DNA from: Pseudo-nitzschia pungens
Taxonomy: Eukaryota > Bacillariophyta > Bacillariophyceae > Bacillariales > Bacillariaceae
Assembly (NCBI GenBank): GCA_037355855.1
Contig: CM074762.1
Span: 4,278,001-4,342,000, forward strand
DNA: 64,000 nucleotides
Direction: 5' to 3'
Shown: piece after piece, positions 9,443-21,200 of the stretch
Layout of the letters: each line of letters begins with the position of its first letter
Numbering within the stretch: the stretch's first letter is position 1
Position numbers and translations under genes: made by a program
The notes under the pieces: model-generated
The model's database searches: none
What the model was told of the DNA's origin: nothing
Seen by the model: only the letters and a program-made list of their open reading frames with translations

Positions 9443-11273
9443 ATGCCTCCCCCCCCGCCAGCTTCCGGGTGCAAAAGGCCTCCCTTGCCTGCCACTCCTT
9501 CAAACAAACGCGCCTTTGTGGGGACTCCTTCACACCAACCACCTGCTGCTGGTTCATCTGCTCAGGCCACTCCTTCTCCCCCTCCAGCCAGAGATTCCCC
9601 CCAGCTAGCCTCCTCTTCTGATGATGATATGTCCTTCACTTCTGCTGTGTCTATTGGTGAGTGTGATGACGTTGTCATGAGCACTAAGCCGTTAGGCACT
9701 GCGCAGTCCAGCCCTGGGCAGTCAGGCAGTGAGCAGTCTAGCAGTGGGCAGTCAGGCACTGAACAGTCCGGCGATGGGCAGCCAGGCTCTGAGGAATCAA
9801 AATCTCAGCACCCACCCTCAAAGGTCTCCGGTTCCCATTCTAGTTTGAAACAAGCTATTCTTGCATTTCCTTCTGGCAAGCTGTCTGCTTCCTCTTCACC
9901 AACAGAGCAACATGCTCTGCGCAAGACAGCCCTGGCTGCTGCCAACAAGGCTCACTCAGACTCCTTCCTCTGGTGCTTCTATGGTCAGGGGCCTTTTACT
10001 GGTCGTGCTTCCACTCCCACCCCTATCCAAGCTCTTCGCAAAACTCCAACAGGATCCCGGCTATGGACTGGGTGTCCAAGTCCCACTCACTTTTTCAGCA
10101 AGAAGGATGGGAATGACAAGAAATCTATCCACGATGTCTGTCAGTCTGCCATCCCTCCAGTTTATTCTCAAGCTTTTCCTGACAACCCTGATTGGAGAAC
10201 TGCTTCTGTGGAGTCTCTGGTTTCACTTGCTTCTCTTTGCTTTCAAGACTCTGCAGACTGGACCAAGCAACCTTCTGGCCATGCTCTGAAGAGATGTCTT
10301 ATTGGTTTAGCCAAGATGTCCCCTGAATGTTTTGACACCTTGTACTGTGAAGGCAACCTCTTGCCCAGCATTGAAGGAAAAGTTTGGTTGGCAGCTAACC
10401 AAGTACTTGGATCCCACTGGTATTTCAAGCAGAAGCCTCCGGCTCCTGCTCCTACAGCAGGGGGTGTTGCTTCCAGTTCCAGATCAGTGTCCTTTCTTCC
10501 TGGTCTAGGTGGTGTCACTGTGTTGTCCTCTTCTGATGGGCATTTTCTCCAGCGCCGCGGGGTCTGCTCTAGTGATTCCAGGGCTCCAGTAGATGTCACT
10601 GAAGGTTCCAAGTGTTCTCACAGTTCATATGTTACACTTTCCCTTCCCCGGCTCATGTCTCAGCACCCTGGAGAGCTGTATGATGAACTGCTTAAGTCTC
10701 TCAAGGAAGCCCTGGAATTGCTCTGGAAAGTTGACAAGCGCCTGGTGCTCTATGTTTTTCCTTCCAGAGCTAGGCTCAATCCCAAAGCCAAGCCTGTCAC
10801 CAAACTGTGGTCTACCCTCCCCGACAGAAAAACCTTGGAGTTGTATGTCGCTCAGCTGTGGCTTCGCAGCAGATCTGCTCCCCATTTAAGGTTCTTTGTT
10901 GGGCACAGCGTTTCCTTGCAGACTCTCCTGTCTACACCTTTGCTTCAGAGACTCAGGGATTGTGACATGGACTTGAAGTATGATCACATCCAGGCTCCAG
11001 TTATTGTCACCTGTGGTTTCCTCCTTGGATCTTACATGCAGAGTTTTGATCTTGATCACTACAATGCATTGCTTCAGACCCATCCCAGGTTTCAAGCCTT
11101 TCCTATTTCTGTTATCCGAAAGAACATCAGCCTGGACAACTCCAGAGCCCCTGATCCAAATCCTGTCTCAGCTGCTCATGTTTTATGTGATGCTACCAAG
11201 CGAGCCCAAACTGTCAAGCTGCTCAAAGGTCAGTTCAACAGGTGCAAGCCTTCTGACATTGCATCCCTCCCTG
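9443..11273 (+). pseudogene. LINE-A1 ORF1, first part
   Basis: Starts at the ATG at 9443 (MPPPPPAS), the same start as in LINE-A2. The order is: Pro-rich N-terminus, a region of Ser-Gly-rich five-residue repeats coded by a 15-bp minisatellite (9700-9790), a conserved block around SDSFLWCFYG, and a long conserved domain including GSYMQSFDLDHYN. The ORF1 protein of LINEs normally binds RNA, but I do not recognise a known RNA-binding fold or a CCHC finger here. The frame is intact until the gag-only LTR element cuts it at 11274, leaving DIASLPV before an artificial stop. It resumes at 25367. Confidence 0.75.
11269..11273. repeat. 5-bp TSD of the gag-only LTR element, left copy
   Basis: CCCTG here and at 25367-25371. 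In LINE-A2 the uninterrupted ORF1 reads straight through the corresponding codons (ASLPDGKF), confirming the empty site. Confidence 0.9.
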
Positions 11274-11632
11274 TGTAACACTCTAGGGTAGAATTAGATG
11301 GAGTGGTGCGCGATAGAGGTATTTTAATGATGAATAATTATAAAAATTGTGTTATGAGAATGGTTGAATACTTTACGAGATGGGAATGATTCCTTGAGTA
11401 TGGATGAACGCTCGAATAATGGATATATTATTCGGCGGGCATAATATCAATAATCGGCGAGTCATGGGACTCTTGATATTTATCCTGATATTTGAGTGTC
11501 CAATCAGTGTACGTTGTATATGTGTATATATACCGAACATACATACATGAATATCGTATATATATTGGAGTACATGCGGGATTCAATAATCATTTAGAGC
11601 CTTTCGTAGTAAGGCTACGCCAGCATGTTACA
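11274..11632 (-). repeat. 3' LTR of the gag-only element
   Basis: 359 bp, TGTAACA...TGTTACA. It agrees with 25008-25366 over its whole length; the first difference seen is C versus T in the tenth base. Confidence 0.9.
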
Positions 11633-12735
11633 TAGTTCCCCAATGATTAGGTGAAGTTTGCATGTGGTTCAATACAATAATAGGTTCGGAGTTGAGTAGT
11701 ATCGATGGAAAGAGATATGCTTGTTCGGAGAACCGGTTGAAGATAATATATGCCATTTGAAGTATGTTGAAGATATATGGTAATGTAGATCGAAGTGGGA
11801 TTGAAGAACGTTCTTTGTGATACTCAAAAAATCGAAGATTTGTTTTTTGTTCTTGAGAAGGGTCGAAAAGACATGGTAAAAATAGAAAAAGAGTCGAAGA
11901 AAATTCGTTTCCTCCCCCAACTGTGATGCACCTCTCGGGGTAGTGGAGCTGCTTTTAAATTGAATTCGGTTGATGTTTGAAATCGGTTGCTCGTAGGCAT
12001 AAAAACACCTCCTGTAATAGGAGTTAAGGTAGGTGAAAAGCCGAGCTGCGTTGGATGTGTTGCTTGCCGTATCTGCGATTTGTTAAAGCAGAGAAGGGGC
12101 GCATTGTTAGTTTTATATTGAATTGATATGGAAATTCAGTTGCGAGTTGCCGGATACTTTGCCTGTCTTTTTTTGTTTGGGTGTATTTGCAGCAGTATAC
12201 TGGAGGTTCGAATTCTCGTAACTCCAGAGCACCTCTGTGGGTGTAGAATATAATTTTTGTGGGATTGCTCTATTATTTTTGGAGCCCCCTGTGGACTCTT
12301 TGTTTGTCCTGATCAAGGTTGGCCTTGTTGCTGCTGCTGTACCCTTTATTTTGTTTTGCGTCTGTACCCTTATCGATATCGATATTGTCGATTTGATTGA
12401 TTGATTCATGGCATTATTAGCGTCTGTACCCATTGCAACTGGTTCGCGTCCGAACCGATCTGCGTCCAGATCTTTATTGCAATTATATGTGATTCTTTGC
12501 CATATGAATCTTTATTTATTTAATGTGGTTGATTGTTGCCGTCACTCTGGATTGGTCTTGAGCACTTGTATTTAGTTCGAACATTTTATTTGCAACAGGG
12601 CTCATCTCTGTAGGTTCCTTCCCTTTCTGGGAGTTCTCCTCCATGCGTCTTCCCAGTCAGCAGTGCTGTACTGGCATTCAGGTCCAGTGGAGCTGAAGGC
12701 ACGGTGCTGGATTCGTGATCCGTATATGCTTATGG
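11633..12735 (-). other. Non-coding 3' region of the gag-only element
   Basis: No strong gene. It matches 7481-8463 of the outer element. Just after the gag stop a short frame on the minus strand contains KEPTEMSPVA, also present in the frame at 44935-45390, suggesting a small second ORF in this element family. Confidence 0.5.
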
Positions 12736-13499
12736 CTATGGTTGCCATGTAAGACTGCCGTCAAAGTTTCTTTCGACGCGGCCGCCATGTTCCATGCAAT
12801 AGGATTCTACTGCTTGCCTGATATGGGCTTGGAAGGTTTCGTTGGTGGAAGCAGCAGTGCTGCCATTTTCATTGCTAGGAGCCAAAGCAGTACTGTTGTT
12901 GCTGCTATTGCTCTTATTTCTTTTGGAATATTTATTTCTTGGACATTCAGACCAATCATGGTCGTGTCCTGCAATTCTGCAAGGGTTATTGTACTTGCGC
13001 TTGCTGGTGTTGCTGTTGTCTTCTTCTTCGGATTCAGCGTCGGTGTCTCTGTCCGAATTAGAGCTGTTGCTATCAGCGTCCGAATTAGAGCTGTTGCTGT
13101 TGTTGTTTGTATTGCTGATGCTGTTGATATCAGAATCGTATGGATTATCGATGGAGGAGTTCTTTTTGCTCAATCGATCGAGGGAGCTCATGTGGTCTAC
13201 AATGAACTGCCCAGTGGTGTGCTGTCTGATTCCACTATGGATTCTGCAGTAGTCTTCAATCCATTCATTTGGGAAGCTGTGGAGCAAGACTGTCATCTGT
13301 TGTAAGTGGTTTAGATCAGCTGCAAAGCCTTGTAGTTTTGCAGTGTATTTGAAGAGCTGTTTCATTCGGTCTGCATGGTCTTTGCATGATACGTTGCTTG
13401 GCTTCTTGCATGATCCGGAGCTTTGGAGATAAGCGTGCATGATGTCTTTTGCATCTTCGGCGCTGCAGTATTCTTGCTTGATGAAGGCTGAGAAAGCTT
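12736..13499 (-). pseudogene. Copia-type gag, C-terminal part
   Basis: Continues the gag begun at 24735. It has the gag helical region (around FPNEWIEDYCRIH), then a long Ser/Asn/Asp-rich linker coded by near-repeats, then a zinc-knuckle-like motif C-x4-H-x-H-x4-C (CRIAGHDHDWSEC) that would bind RNA, followed by a short basic tail and a C-terminus ending SLTWQP. The capsid-like gag packages element RNA and enzymes. It is cut by LINE-A2 with a 21-bp TSD; the frame on both sides matches across the empty site. Confidence 0.75.
13479..13499. repeat. 21-bp TSD of LINE-A2, left copy
   Basis: The sequence starting TGATGAAGGCTGAG is repeated exactly at 24396-24416. Confidence 0.95.
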
Positions 13500-15296
13500 A
13501 CAATTTTGCGACGCGCGATTTTGTCCGACGTTCCGATGTTCCAGTACTTAAAACACGTAGATTTCTACACAACTTTCCCCTTTGATATCTCACTCACTTC
13601 TAAAGCTCCTACAACAAAACCAAGCACTACACCTATTAACAGAGATCTCCCCTATCTGATTCTGCTGTTTGTTTGGCTGCTCCTTGCTCCCTTTGGTTGC
13701 TTTGGTTGCTTGTTTCCGTGTCGGTCGATCGGCAGCAACAGGCTTCGGCAAGCTAAAACAACACATAATTTTCTACAGCAATTGCAGTACTAATTCTACA
13801 GCAGCTCTGCTTCAGTTCCGCTTTGTCTCCGAGCTCGGTTTGTTTTTTGATCTGTTTTCAAGCCATATTTTTATTTAACGCTCTACAGTCTTCCAAGCCC
13901 CATAAGTGATACCCACTTAACGTTCTACATTCTTCAAGGTCGAACCTACTTAACGTTCTACATTCTTCAAGATCGAACACATATACACCCCCCTTCTAGA
14001 AGGTTCCTACTCGCTGATCCCTAAGTATCTGCAAGTTCGCGCAAGCATATCTTCCAGTTCCCCTTTATTTTCAAGCCAATTGCCCCCTGCTCTTACTAGT
14101 GTCAATCACTTAAGAGCTACCCTGTTTCCTAGCCAAGCCCCCCAGTCCCTAAGTGTTTTCGCTTAAGGCTCCCCCTACTACATCTGTTTTCGAGCCAAGA
14201 CCAACCGATCCCTAAGTACCTACTACTTAGTGTACTCTTGTTTCCAAGACTACAGCTACTACCGCCCCTTGTTTTCAAGACTACAATTCTCCTGGTCCCT
14301 AAGTGCTCGCGAGTTCCCTGCTCCCTAAGTGTTTTCGCTATTAAGCAACCCCAACTTGAACTTCAAGTTCGACACTGTTTTCAAGACACAAGCCTCCCCC
14401 TGGTCCCTAGATCTATCTATTAAAGCCCCTGTTTTCAAGCAAGCAGCTTCTCTGATCCCTAAGTGTCTCGCTCAAGGTACCTGTTTTCAAGCCAATTGCC
14501 CCTGGATACTGATTCCACTTATAAGTACTCGCGAGTTTGAACTTCAAGTTCCCTCCTGAGCCTTTTAAGTGTGCCCTGTCATTGATTTCCCCCGGTCCCT
14601 AAGTGTTCCTACTACAGCCCCTGTTTTCAAGCAAGAAGCTTCCCTAGTCCCTAAGTGTCTCGCTCAAGGTCCCTGTTTTCAAGCCAATTGCCCCTGGATA
14701 CTGTTTCCACTTTTAAGTACTCGCGAGTTTGAACTTCAAGTTCCCTCCTGAGCCTTTTAAGTGTGCCCTGCCATTGATATCCCCCGGTCCCTAAGTGTTC
14801 CTACTAAAGCCCCTGTTTTCAAGCCACTAGCTTCCCGGTGGGCTGCTGTATTCCAATTCGAATCGTATCCGATTCGAATTTGCAGTGTTATTACGAGCAC
14901 AAAATTGTTCAAATTTGCACAATTTTCAAGCTACAAGTACTACGACTTCAGTCTACACGATTTGCAGTAGTTGAAAAATTGTTCAAACTTGCACAATTTT
15001 CAAGCTAGGAGTACAGTACGAGTACAAGCCTACACGATTTGCAGAGTTCCGCGCGCAGAGTTTTTGTGCTTCAAGTGTGAGACAAATTTTGCTCGTTGGT
15101 GACTTTTGTGGGTGTGCTCCAGTATATTTTTTGGATCCCCAGGGACCTTTTCCTTGTCCAGACCAAGGTTACCCTTGTTGTTGCTGCTGTACCCTGCTTC
15201 CAGGATACCCCCATCTGTATATATCCATACAGGTTAACACTGACAGCCTACCAGCGCCCGAGCCAACACGCCTATTCAGACGATCCTAGCCCCACC
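13500..15296 (+). promoter_or_regulatory. LINE-A2 5' UTR with tandem repeats
   Basis: About 1.8 kb with no gene. It begins with the family 5' end (GCGACGCGC then TTTTGTCCGACGTTCC) and a small palindrome GTAGATTTCTAC, both shared with LINE-A1 and LINE-B. From about 13880 it is a series of CTAAGTG...CACTTAG-type inverted repeats. A unit of 191 bp is tandemly repeated around 14550 and 14743. LINE promoters are normally internal to the 5' UTR, so transcription signals probably lie here. LINE-A1 has fewer repeat units. Confidence 0.7.
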
Positions 15297-15537
15297 ATGC
15301 CTCCCCCCCCGCCAGCTTCCAGGCGAAAAAGGTCTACCTTGGCTAACACTCCTTCAAACAAACGCGCCTTTACGGGGACCCCTTCCCGCCGACTACCTGC
15401 TGGTTCCGTTCTTCAGGCTACTCCCTCTCCCCCTCCCTCTCCCCGTACAGCTAGGGATTCACTCCCTTCTGATGATGATATGTCCTTCACTTCTGCTGTG
15501 TCTACTGGTGCACTAGATGATGTTGATATGAGCACTG

Positions 15538-15725
15538 AGCAGTCAGGCACTGGGCATTCAGACACAGGGCATTCAGGCAGTGGGCAGTCCGACAGTGGGA
15601 CGTCTGACAGTGGGAAGTCCAACAGTGGGAAGTCCAACAGTGGAAATTCCAACAGTGGGACGTCCAACAGTGGGAAGCCCAACAGTGGAAAGTCCAACAG
15701 TGCGACGTCTAGGGATGGCCAGCCA
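15538..15725 (+). repeat. 15-bp coding minisatellite in ORF1
   Basis: About twelve copies of a unit like GGGAAGTCCAACAGT, each coding five residues (Ser-Asn-Ser-Gly-Lys type). LINE-A1 has about six more diverged copies at 9700-9790. Because the unit is a multiple of three, its copy number can change without breaking ORF1. Confidence 0.85.
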
Positions 15726-18251
15726 GGCTCTGAGCACTCAGACTCTAAGCACCCTCCTTCCAAGGTCTCTCCTTCCAAGTCTAGTCTGAAACAAGCTACT
15801 CTTGCATTTCTTTCTGACACACCGTCTGCAGAGCGACATGCCCTGCGCAAGAAAGCCCTGGCTGCTGCCAACAAAGCTCACTCAGATTCCTTCCTCTGGT
15901 GCTTCTACGGTAAGGGGCCTTTTACTGGTCGTGCTTCCATTCCCACCCCTATCCACACTCTTCGTAAAACTCCAGCAGGATCCCGGCTATGGACTGGGTG
16001 TCCTAGTCCCTACTCACTTCTTCAGCAAGAAAGATGGGAATGACAAGAAATCCATCCATGATGTCTGTCAGTCTGCCATCCCTCCAGCATATGCTCAAGC
16101 TTTTCCTGACAACCCTGAGTGGAGAACTGCTTCTATGGAGTCCCTGGTTTCCCTTGCTTACTCTCTGCTTTCAAGCCTCTGCAGACTGGACCAAGCAACC
16201 TTCAGGCCATGCTCTGAAGGAGATGTCTTATTGGTTTGGCCAAGATGTCATCCTGAGTGTTTTGATGACCTGTATTGTGAAGGTAACCTTTTGCCCAGCA
16301 CTGAAGGAAGAGTTTGGTTGGCAGCCAATCAGGTGCTTGGCTCCCACTGGCATTTCAAGAAGCGACCTCCTACACCTGCGCCAACTGCAGTTGATGATGC
16401 TTCCACTTCCAAATCAGTGTCCTTTCTTCCTGGTGGTGGTGATGCTACTGTCTTGTCCTCCTCTGCTGGGCATTTCCTCCAACGCCGAGGGGTTTGCTCC
16501 AGTGATTCTAGAGCTCCAGTGGATGTCACTGCTGGCACCAAGTGTTCTCATAGTTCTTATGTCACTCTGTCCCTTCCAAGGTTGATGTCACAACGCCCTG
16601 GGGAACTCTATGATGAGCTGCTCAAGTCTCTCAAGGAAGCTTTGGATCTTCTATGGACTGTTGACAAGCGCCTGGTGTTGTATGTTTTTCCCTCCAGAGC
16701 CAGGCTCAACCCCAAGGCCAAGCCTGTTACCAAGTTTTGGACGACACTTCCTGACAGGAAGACCTTGGAATTGTATGTTGCTCAGCTCTGGCTTCGCAGT
16801 AGAACTGCTCCTCATCTACGCTTCTTTGTGGGCCACAGTGCTTCCCTGGAGAAACTCTTTTCAGCACAATTGCTCCAGAGGCTCAGAGACCGTGATATGG
16901 ACCTGAAATATGACCACATACAGGCCCCAGTTATTGTCACATGTGGCTTTCTCCTTGGATCTTACATGCAGAGTTTTGATCTTGACCACTACAACGAATT
17001 GCTTCAAACTCATCCCAGGTTTCAGGCGTGTCCTATTGCTGTTATCAGGAAGAATATCAGCCTTGACAACTCCAGAACTCCTGATCCCAATCCGGTTCTG
17101 GCTGCTCATGTTTTATGTGATGCAACAAAGCGCGCCCAAACTGTTAAGCTCCTCAAAGCCCAGTTCAACCGTTGCAAACCTTCAGACATTGCCTCTTTAC
17201 CTGATGGTAAATTCTACAAGTTTATTGAGACAGCTACCAATCCTTCTGACAGACCTCTTCCCCCCTCCTAAGCTCAAGACTGTTCGCCAGGCTAAGCACC
17301 GCCAAGCCAAATTTATTGAGAGCCATGAAACTGCTCCTGTTCTGGGGGTAGTTGATCTTGATCTTCCAGTTGACTTGGGCCAAGGGCTGGGTTTGAAGAC
17401 ACTGCGCAGTGTGCTTCTGGGTATCAGAACCCGTGACAATTGGTCATGGCCTCTTTTTCTTTCTGTTGATACCAGTTCATACCGAGGCGAGATCCTTGCT
17501 TTGTACAACATCACTACCAAGGCTGAAGCTACGGCCATGTTGTCTTTCCTGCCTATTTATCTGGAAGCTCAGTATGGTTCTTGTGTTAGACAATGGTTCT
17601 CTTCTGAGTGCTTGACTGAAATGGAAGCTTACCATTGGGATGATGCAGTCAATTGTGTTGTGGAAACTGCACCTGCTGCAGATCCAATGCAGGATAACTC
17701 TCTTCCCTTTTTTGGTGATGGGGATGCACGAGATTGGGAACTTGTTGATGATGACTTGTCAGTTGACCTTGCCCCCGACCTCACTTTTGATCTGGATTTG
17801 CACTTTAACCTCCAAGCCCGTGCTGACAGTGGTGGTGGAGGCTTTGATGATTCTCAATCCATGGATACTTTAGCGACCGGCACTTCCAATCTCACTGATG
17901 TCCAGGCCTCAGCGCCTGCAGGTGCTGTTCCTCCTGGCGGTGATCCTACCCATGTGGCCAAGACTGATGCCTCCCCTGGTATCTCTCCTGTTGTTCCCCC
18001 TGAAGTTCCTGCACCTCCCCATGATGCCATGGCAGGTGACCTCCCTGTGGCCTCTCCTGAGTCCTCAACTGCAGTTCCTGCTGCCGGTGGTGGGGAAGAT
18101 GCAGCCTCTGCATTGAGGCTTGGAGTTGCTGCAATTGCATTCTCTTCCAGTCATGATGCTAGTGTCAGTGATTTGAGCCATGCCAATGTCTCCACCAAAT
18201 CAGCTCCGGCAACTCTTTCTTCCGTGCGACAGACTCGGTTTCCTTCTGATC

Positions 18252-18259
18252 ATGGTTAG
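18252..18259 (+). promoter_or_regulatory. ORF1 stop / ORF2 start overlap (ATGGTTAG)
   Basis: The ORF2 ATG (18252-18254) precedes the ORF1 TAG (18257-18259) in a different frame. The same eight bases are kept in LINE-A1 (35485-35492). This arrangement fits termination-reinitiation, known for some LINEs with overlapping stop and start codons. Confidence 0.75.
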
Positions 18260-21200
18260 CTCTTCTGATATGAGGTGTGATGGGATGCCTTTCAATCCAA
18301 ATCCCATCAATGCTTCTCCTGTTTCTCCTTTTTCCCCCTCCGACTCTTCCCCTGTCCCTCATTTTGTCCAATTAACTCTTCATGGAGAATCTCTTGCTGC
18401 TAAGGATTCTGACACTTTTGGTCATTCCTTCCCTCAAGCTCCATCCTCTAACTCCACCATCATCACATTCCAAAACATTGGACCACAGCGCAGAGCTGCC
18501 TTTATGTCCATGTCCAAGCACAACGCCCGTCAATTTGTCAAGAGCAATGCCAGTGTGGCTCTTTTTGCTGAACATTGTTTGAATGAATCCAAACTCCTGC
18601 CCTGTGACCTTTTCAATCGGCGCATGAAGCATGTCAGTCCCTCAAGTTTTTCTTATCTTGCTAACAACAAGCATGAAGCTTCTGCCTGCTCTTGGCTTCA
18701 GCCTGGCGGTACAGGTTTTTCCATTGACCAGCTGTTCAGCTCACACAAGGTTGCACATGGAGCTGATCCATCTGGTCTTGGTAGATGGTCCTTTGTCAAG
18801 TTTCAGGGCAGGGATGGCTACAATGTCACCATGTTTTCTGCCTACTGCCCAGTTGAAAATGATAGGGATCTTGGCTCAGTCTGGAATCAACAGTACCGAT
18901 ACTTTCAGGCCGCTGAAAATCTTTTCAGTCCCAATCCATGCATTCTCTTTCACAGGGATTTGACTGCTGCCCTTCAGGTCTGCCTGGGTGCAGGTGATCA
19001 AGTCATTGTTGGGATTGACCAGAATGCTGATGTCAGGACTGATGGCTTGTCTTTTGAGCTCAAGGCTCTTGGTTTCAGAGATGCCATTCTTACCCTTCAT
19101 AGTACGTCTTCTCCTCCTGCCACTCACAACCGAAACACTACCAGAACACCAATTGATGCCATTTGGGTCTCTGAGAATGTTGATGTTCTCAGGGCTGGGT
19201 ATTGTCCCTTTGGAGGTGCCCATGGTATGGAATCTGACCATCGCATGCTCTGGATTGAGGTTTGTAATGGCAGCATCATGGGCAAATATTTGCCACCTCC
19301 TGTGAGATTCTCTCTTTCCAAACTCCAGTCCTCCCATCCTCATCTGCGACAACGGTATTTCAAGCGAGTGAGGCACTGCTTTCTCAAGGCTGGAGTGTTT
19401 TCTCTCCAAGCTAAGCTGGAGCACCTACTGGCTCAGTTTCAGTCTGGGGATATTTCTGTGCGAACTGATCTCATCACCACATATGAAGTACTCCATGAAA
19501 CCTCTACCTCTCTCAGGCTCTCTGTTGAACAAAACCTCTGCCACACTAGAGCTGGTTTGGTTCCATGGTCACCTAAGCTGCAAGTCTATCGTGATACCAT
19601 TGACTTTTGGCGGCGTGTTGTTAAGTTGAGACAGGGTGTGTCCACCAGTCATACTGTTTTGAAAAGGTTGGCCTGCAAGCTTTCTCTCTACAAAGGAGAA
19701 CACAGTGACCTTTCCAGTGCTCTCCTCCATCTGAAACAAGCTTACAAGCAATACCGGGCAGTGAAGAAATTGGCCCCCTCATGGAGAGACTCCTTCAATC
19801 AAGGCCTGGTGGATGCACTTCTTGCTGAAGGCAAGCCTCACAACCAGCATGCTTCTCAGATTCGTGCCAGGATGCGTAGGGAACGTCTTCAACGAGAGCT
19901 TGGTCTCGCTGCTCGGTCTATTCGGGGACGTGTCAACAAGTCAGCAGTCTTGCGCGCTATTGCAGTTGGCCATGATGGTGTTGAACAGGTCTTGGAGTCC
20001 CAGTCTACTATGGTACCAGCTATGGCTGCATCCAATGTCCGGCGTCAACAGCAGTGTCTTGGCACTCCTTCCATGACTCCCTCCTTCATTCAAGACTTTG
20101 GCTACCTAGGCACTGCCCATGCTGCTTCCCAAGTCCTTGATGGCACATACATCCCTCCTCCTGCCACTGACAAATACCTTTCTGAATTTCTTGCCTGTCT
20201 CAAAGTCCCTGACTCTATTCTGAGTTTGCCCCCCTTTGACTATTCAGTGTGTCCAGCTGACAATGCTGCTGCCTGGAAACGTCAGAGGGAACGCACAGCA
20301 AGTGAACCTTCTTGTTTGAGTTTTGCCCACCACAAGGCTTTTGCCCTTGATCCCCAGTTGAACAAGTTTGACACTCTCCTGAGATCCGTCCCATTGATTG
20401 TTGGCTTCTCTCCTTCTGCTTGGCAGGTCATCACTGATGTTGAGATCTTCAAGAAACCTGGTGAATATAGAGTGGATAAGATGAGGCTTATTCAGCTGAT
20501 GTCTCCTGAGTTCCAAATCAACAACAAGATGATTGGCAGACGCATTCTTGCCCATGCTGAACGTGCCAATGCCGTGGCTGTTGATCAACATGGAAGCAGG
20601 AAACACCACAAGGCCATCAACACCTGCCTGAACAAGAAGCTCATCTGTGATGTGTTGAGGCAGAAGCGCAGATCTGGTGCTGTTGCTATGAATGATGCTA
20701 AGGGCTGCTATGATAGGATCTCTCATCCCATTGCAGGTCTCACTCTCCAAAGCTTTGGGGTTCCTGCACATGTGTGTGAGGTTCTTTTGTCTACTTTGCA
20801 ACTTGCCAAGCACCACATCAAAACTGGTTTTGGTCGGTCAGGTCCTGTGTATGGTGATGAACCTGTTCCTCTCAGTGGTTGTGGCCAAGGCAATGGTATT
20901 GGTCCAACTCTTTGGGCTTTGGTGTCAACAATTGTCTTCCGAATGATGCAACAGGCTGGGCATGGTGTCCATCTTATCACTTCATTGTCACTGCAACTTG
21001 TTTCTCTTGTGGGTTTTGCCTTTGTGGATGACACAGATTTGTTTTGTGCTGGCTCTGATTCCTCCACATCTGGTGAGGAATTAGCTGTTGACTTTCAGGC
21101 AGCTCTTGACCGGTGGGCTGGTGGGATTATTGCCACTGGTGGTGCTATTGAACCTGCCAAATCCTTCTGTTATTTGATTGATTTCAAATGGAATGGATCC

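Larger units (their letters stand above)
15297..18259 (+). pseudogene. LINE-A2 ORF1 (about 980 codons, frameshifted)
   Basis: Starts at ATG 15297 (MPPPPPAS) after CCCCACC. Domains in order: Pro-rich start; Ser-Gly-Asn repeats from a 15-bp minisatellite (15538-15725); SDSFLWCFYGKG block; long conserved domain with GSYMQSFDLDHYN; then acidic DLTFDLDLHF region; Ala/Pro-rich linker; C-terminus FPSDHG. Compared with LINE-A1 there is an extra base near 16012, paired indels around 16155-16250, and a further shift near 17265 in a C-run, so the frame moves between 15297-16043, 15802-17271 and 16910-18259. No known domain recognised. The stop overlaps the ORF2 start. Confidence 0.75.

Noticed and set aside
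12715..13305. 196-residue plus-strand frame rich in Val/Ile/Ala
   Set aside because: It is the antisense shadow of the Ser/Asn-rich linker of gag, which has homology support on the minus strand.
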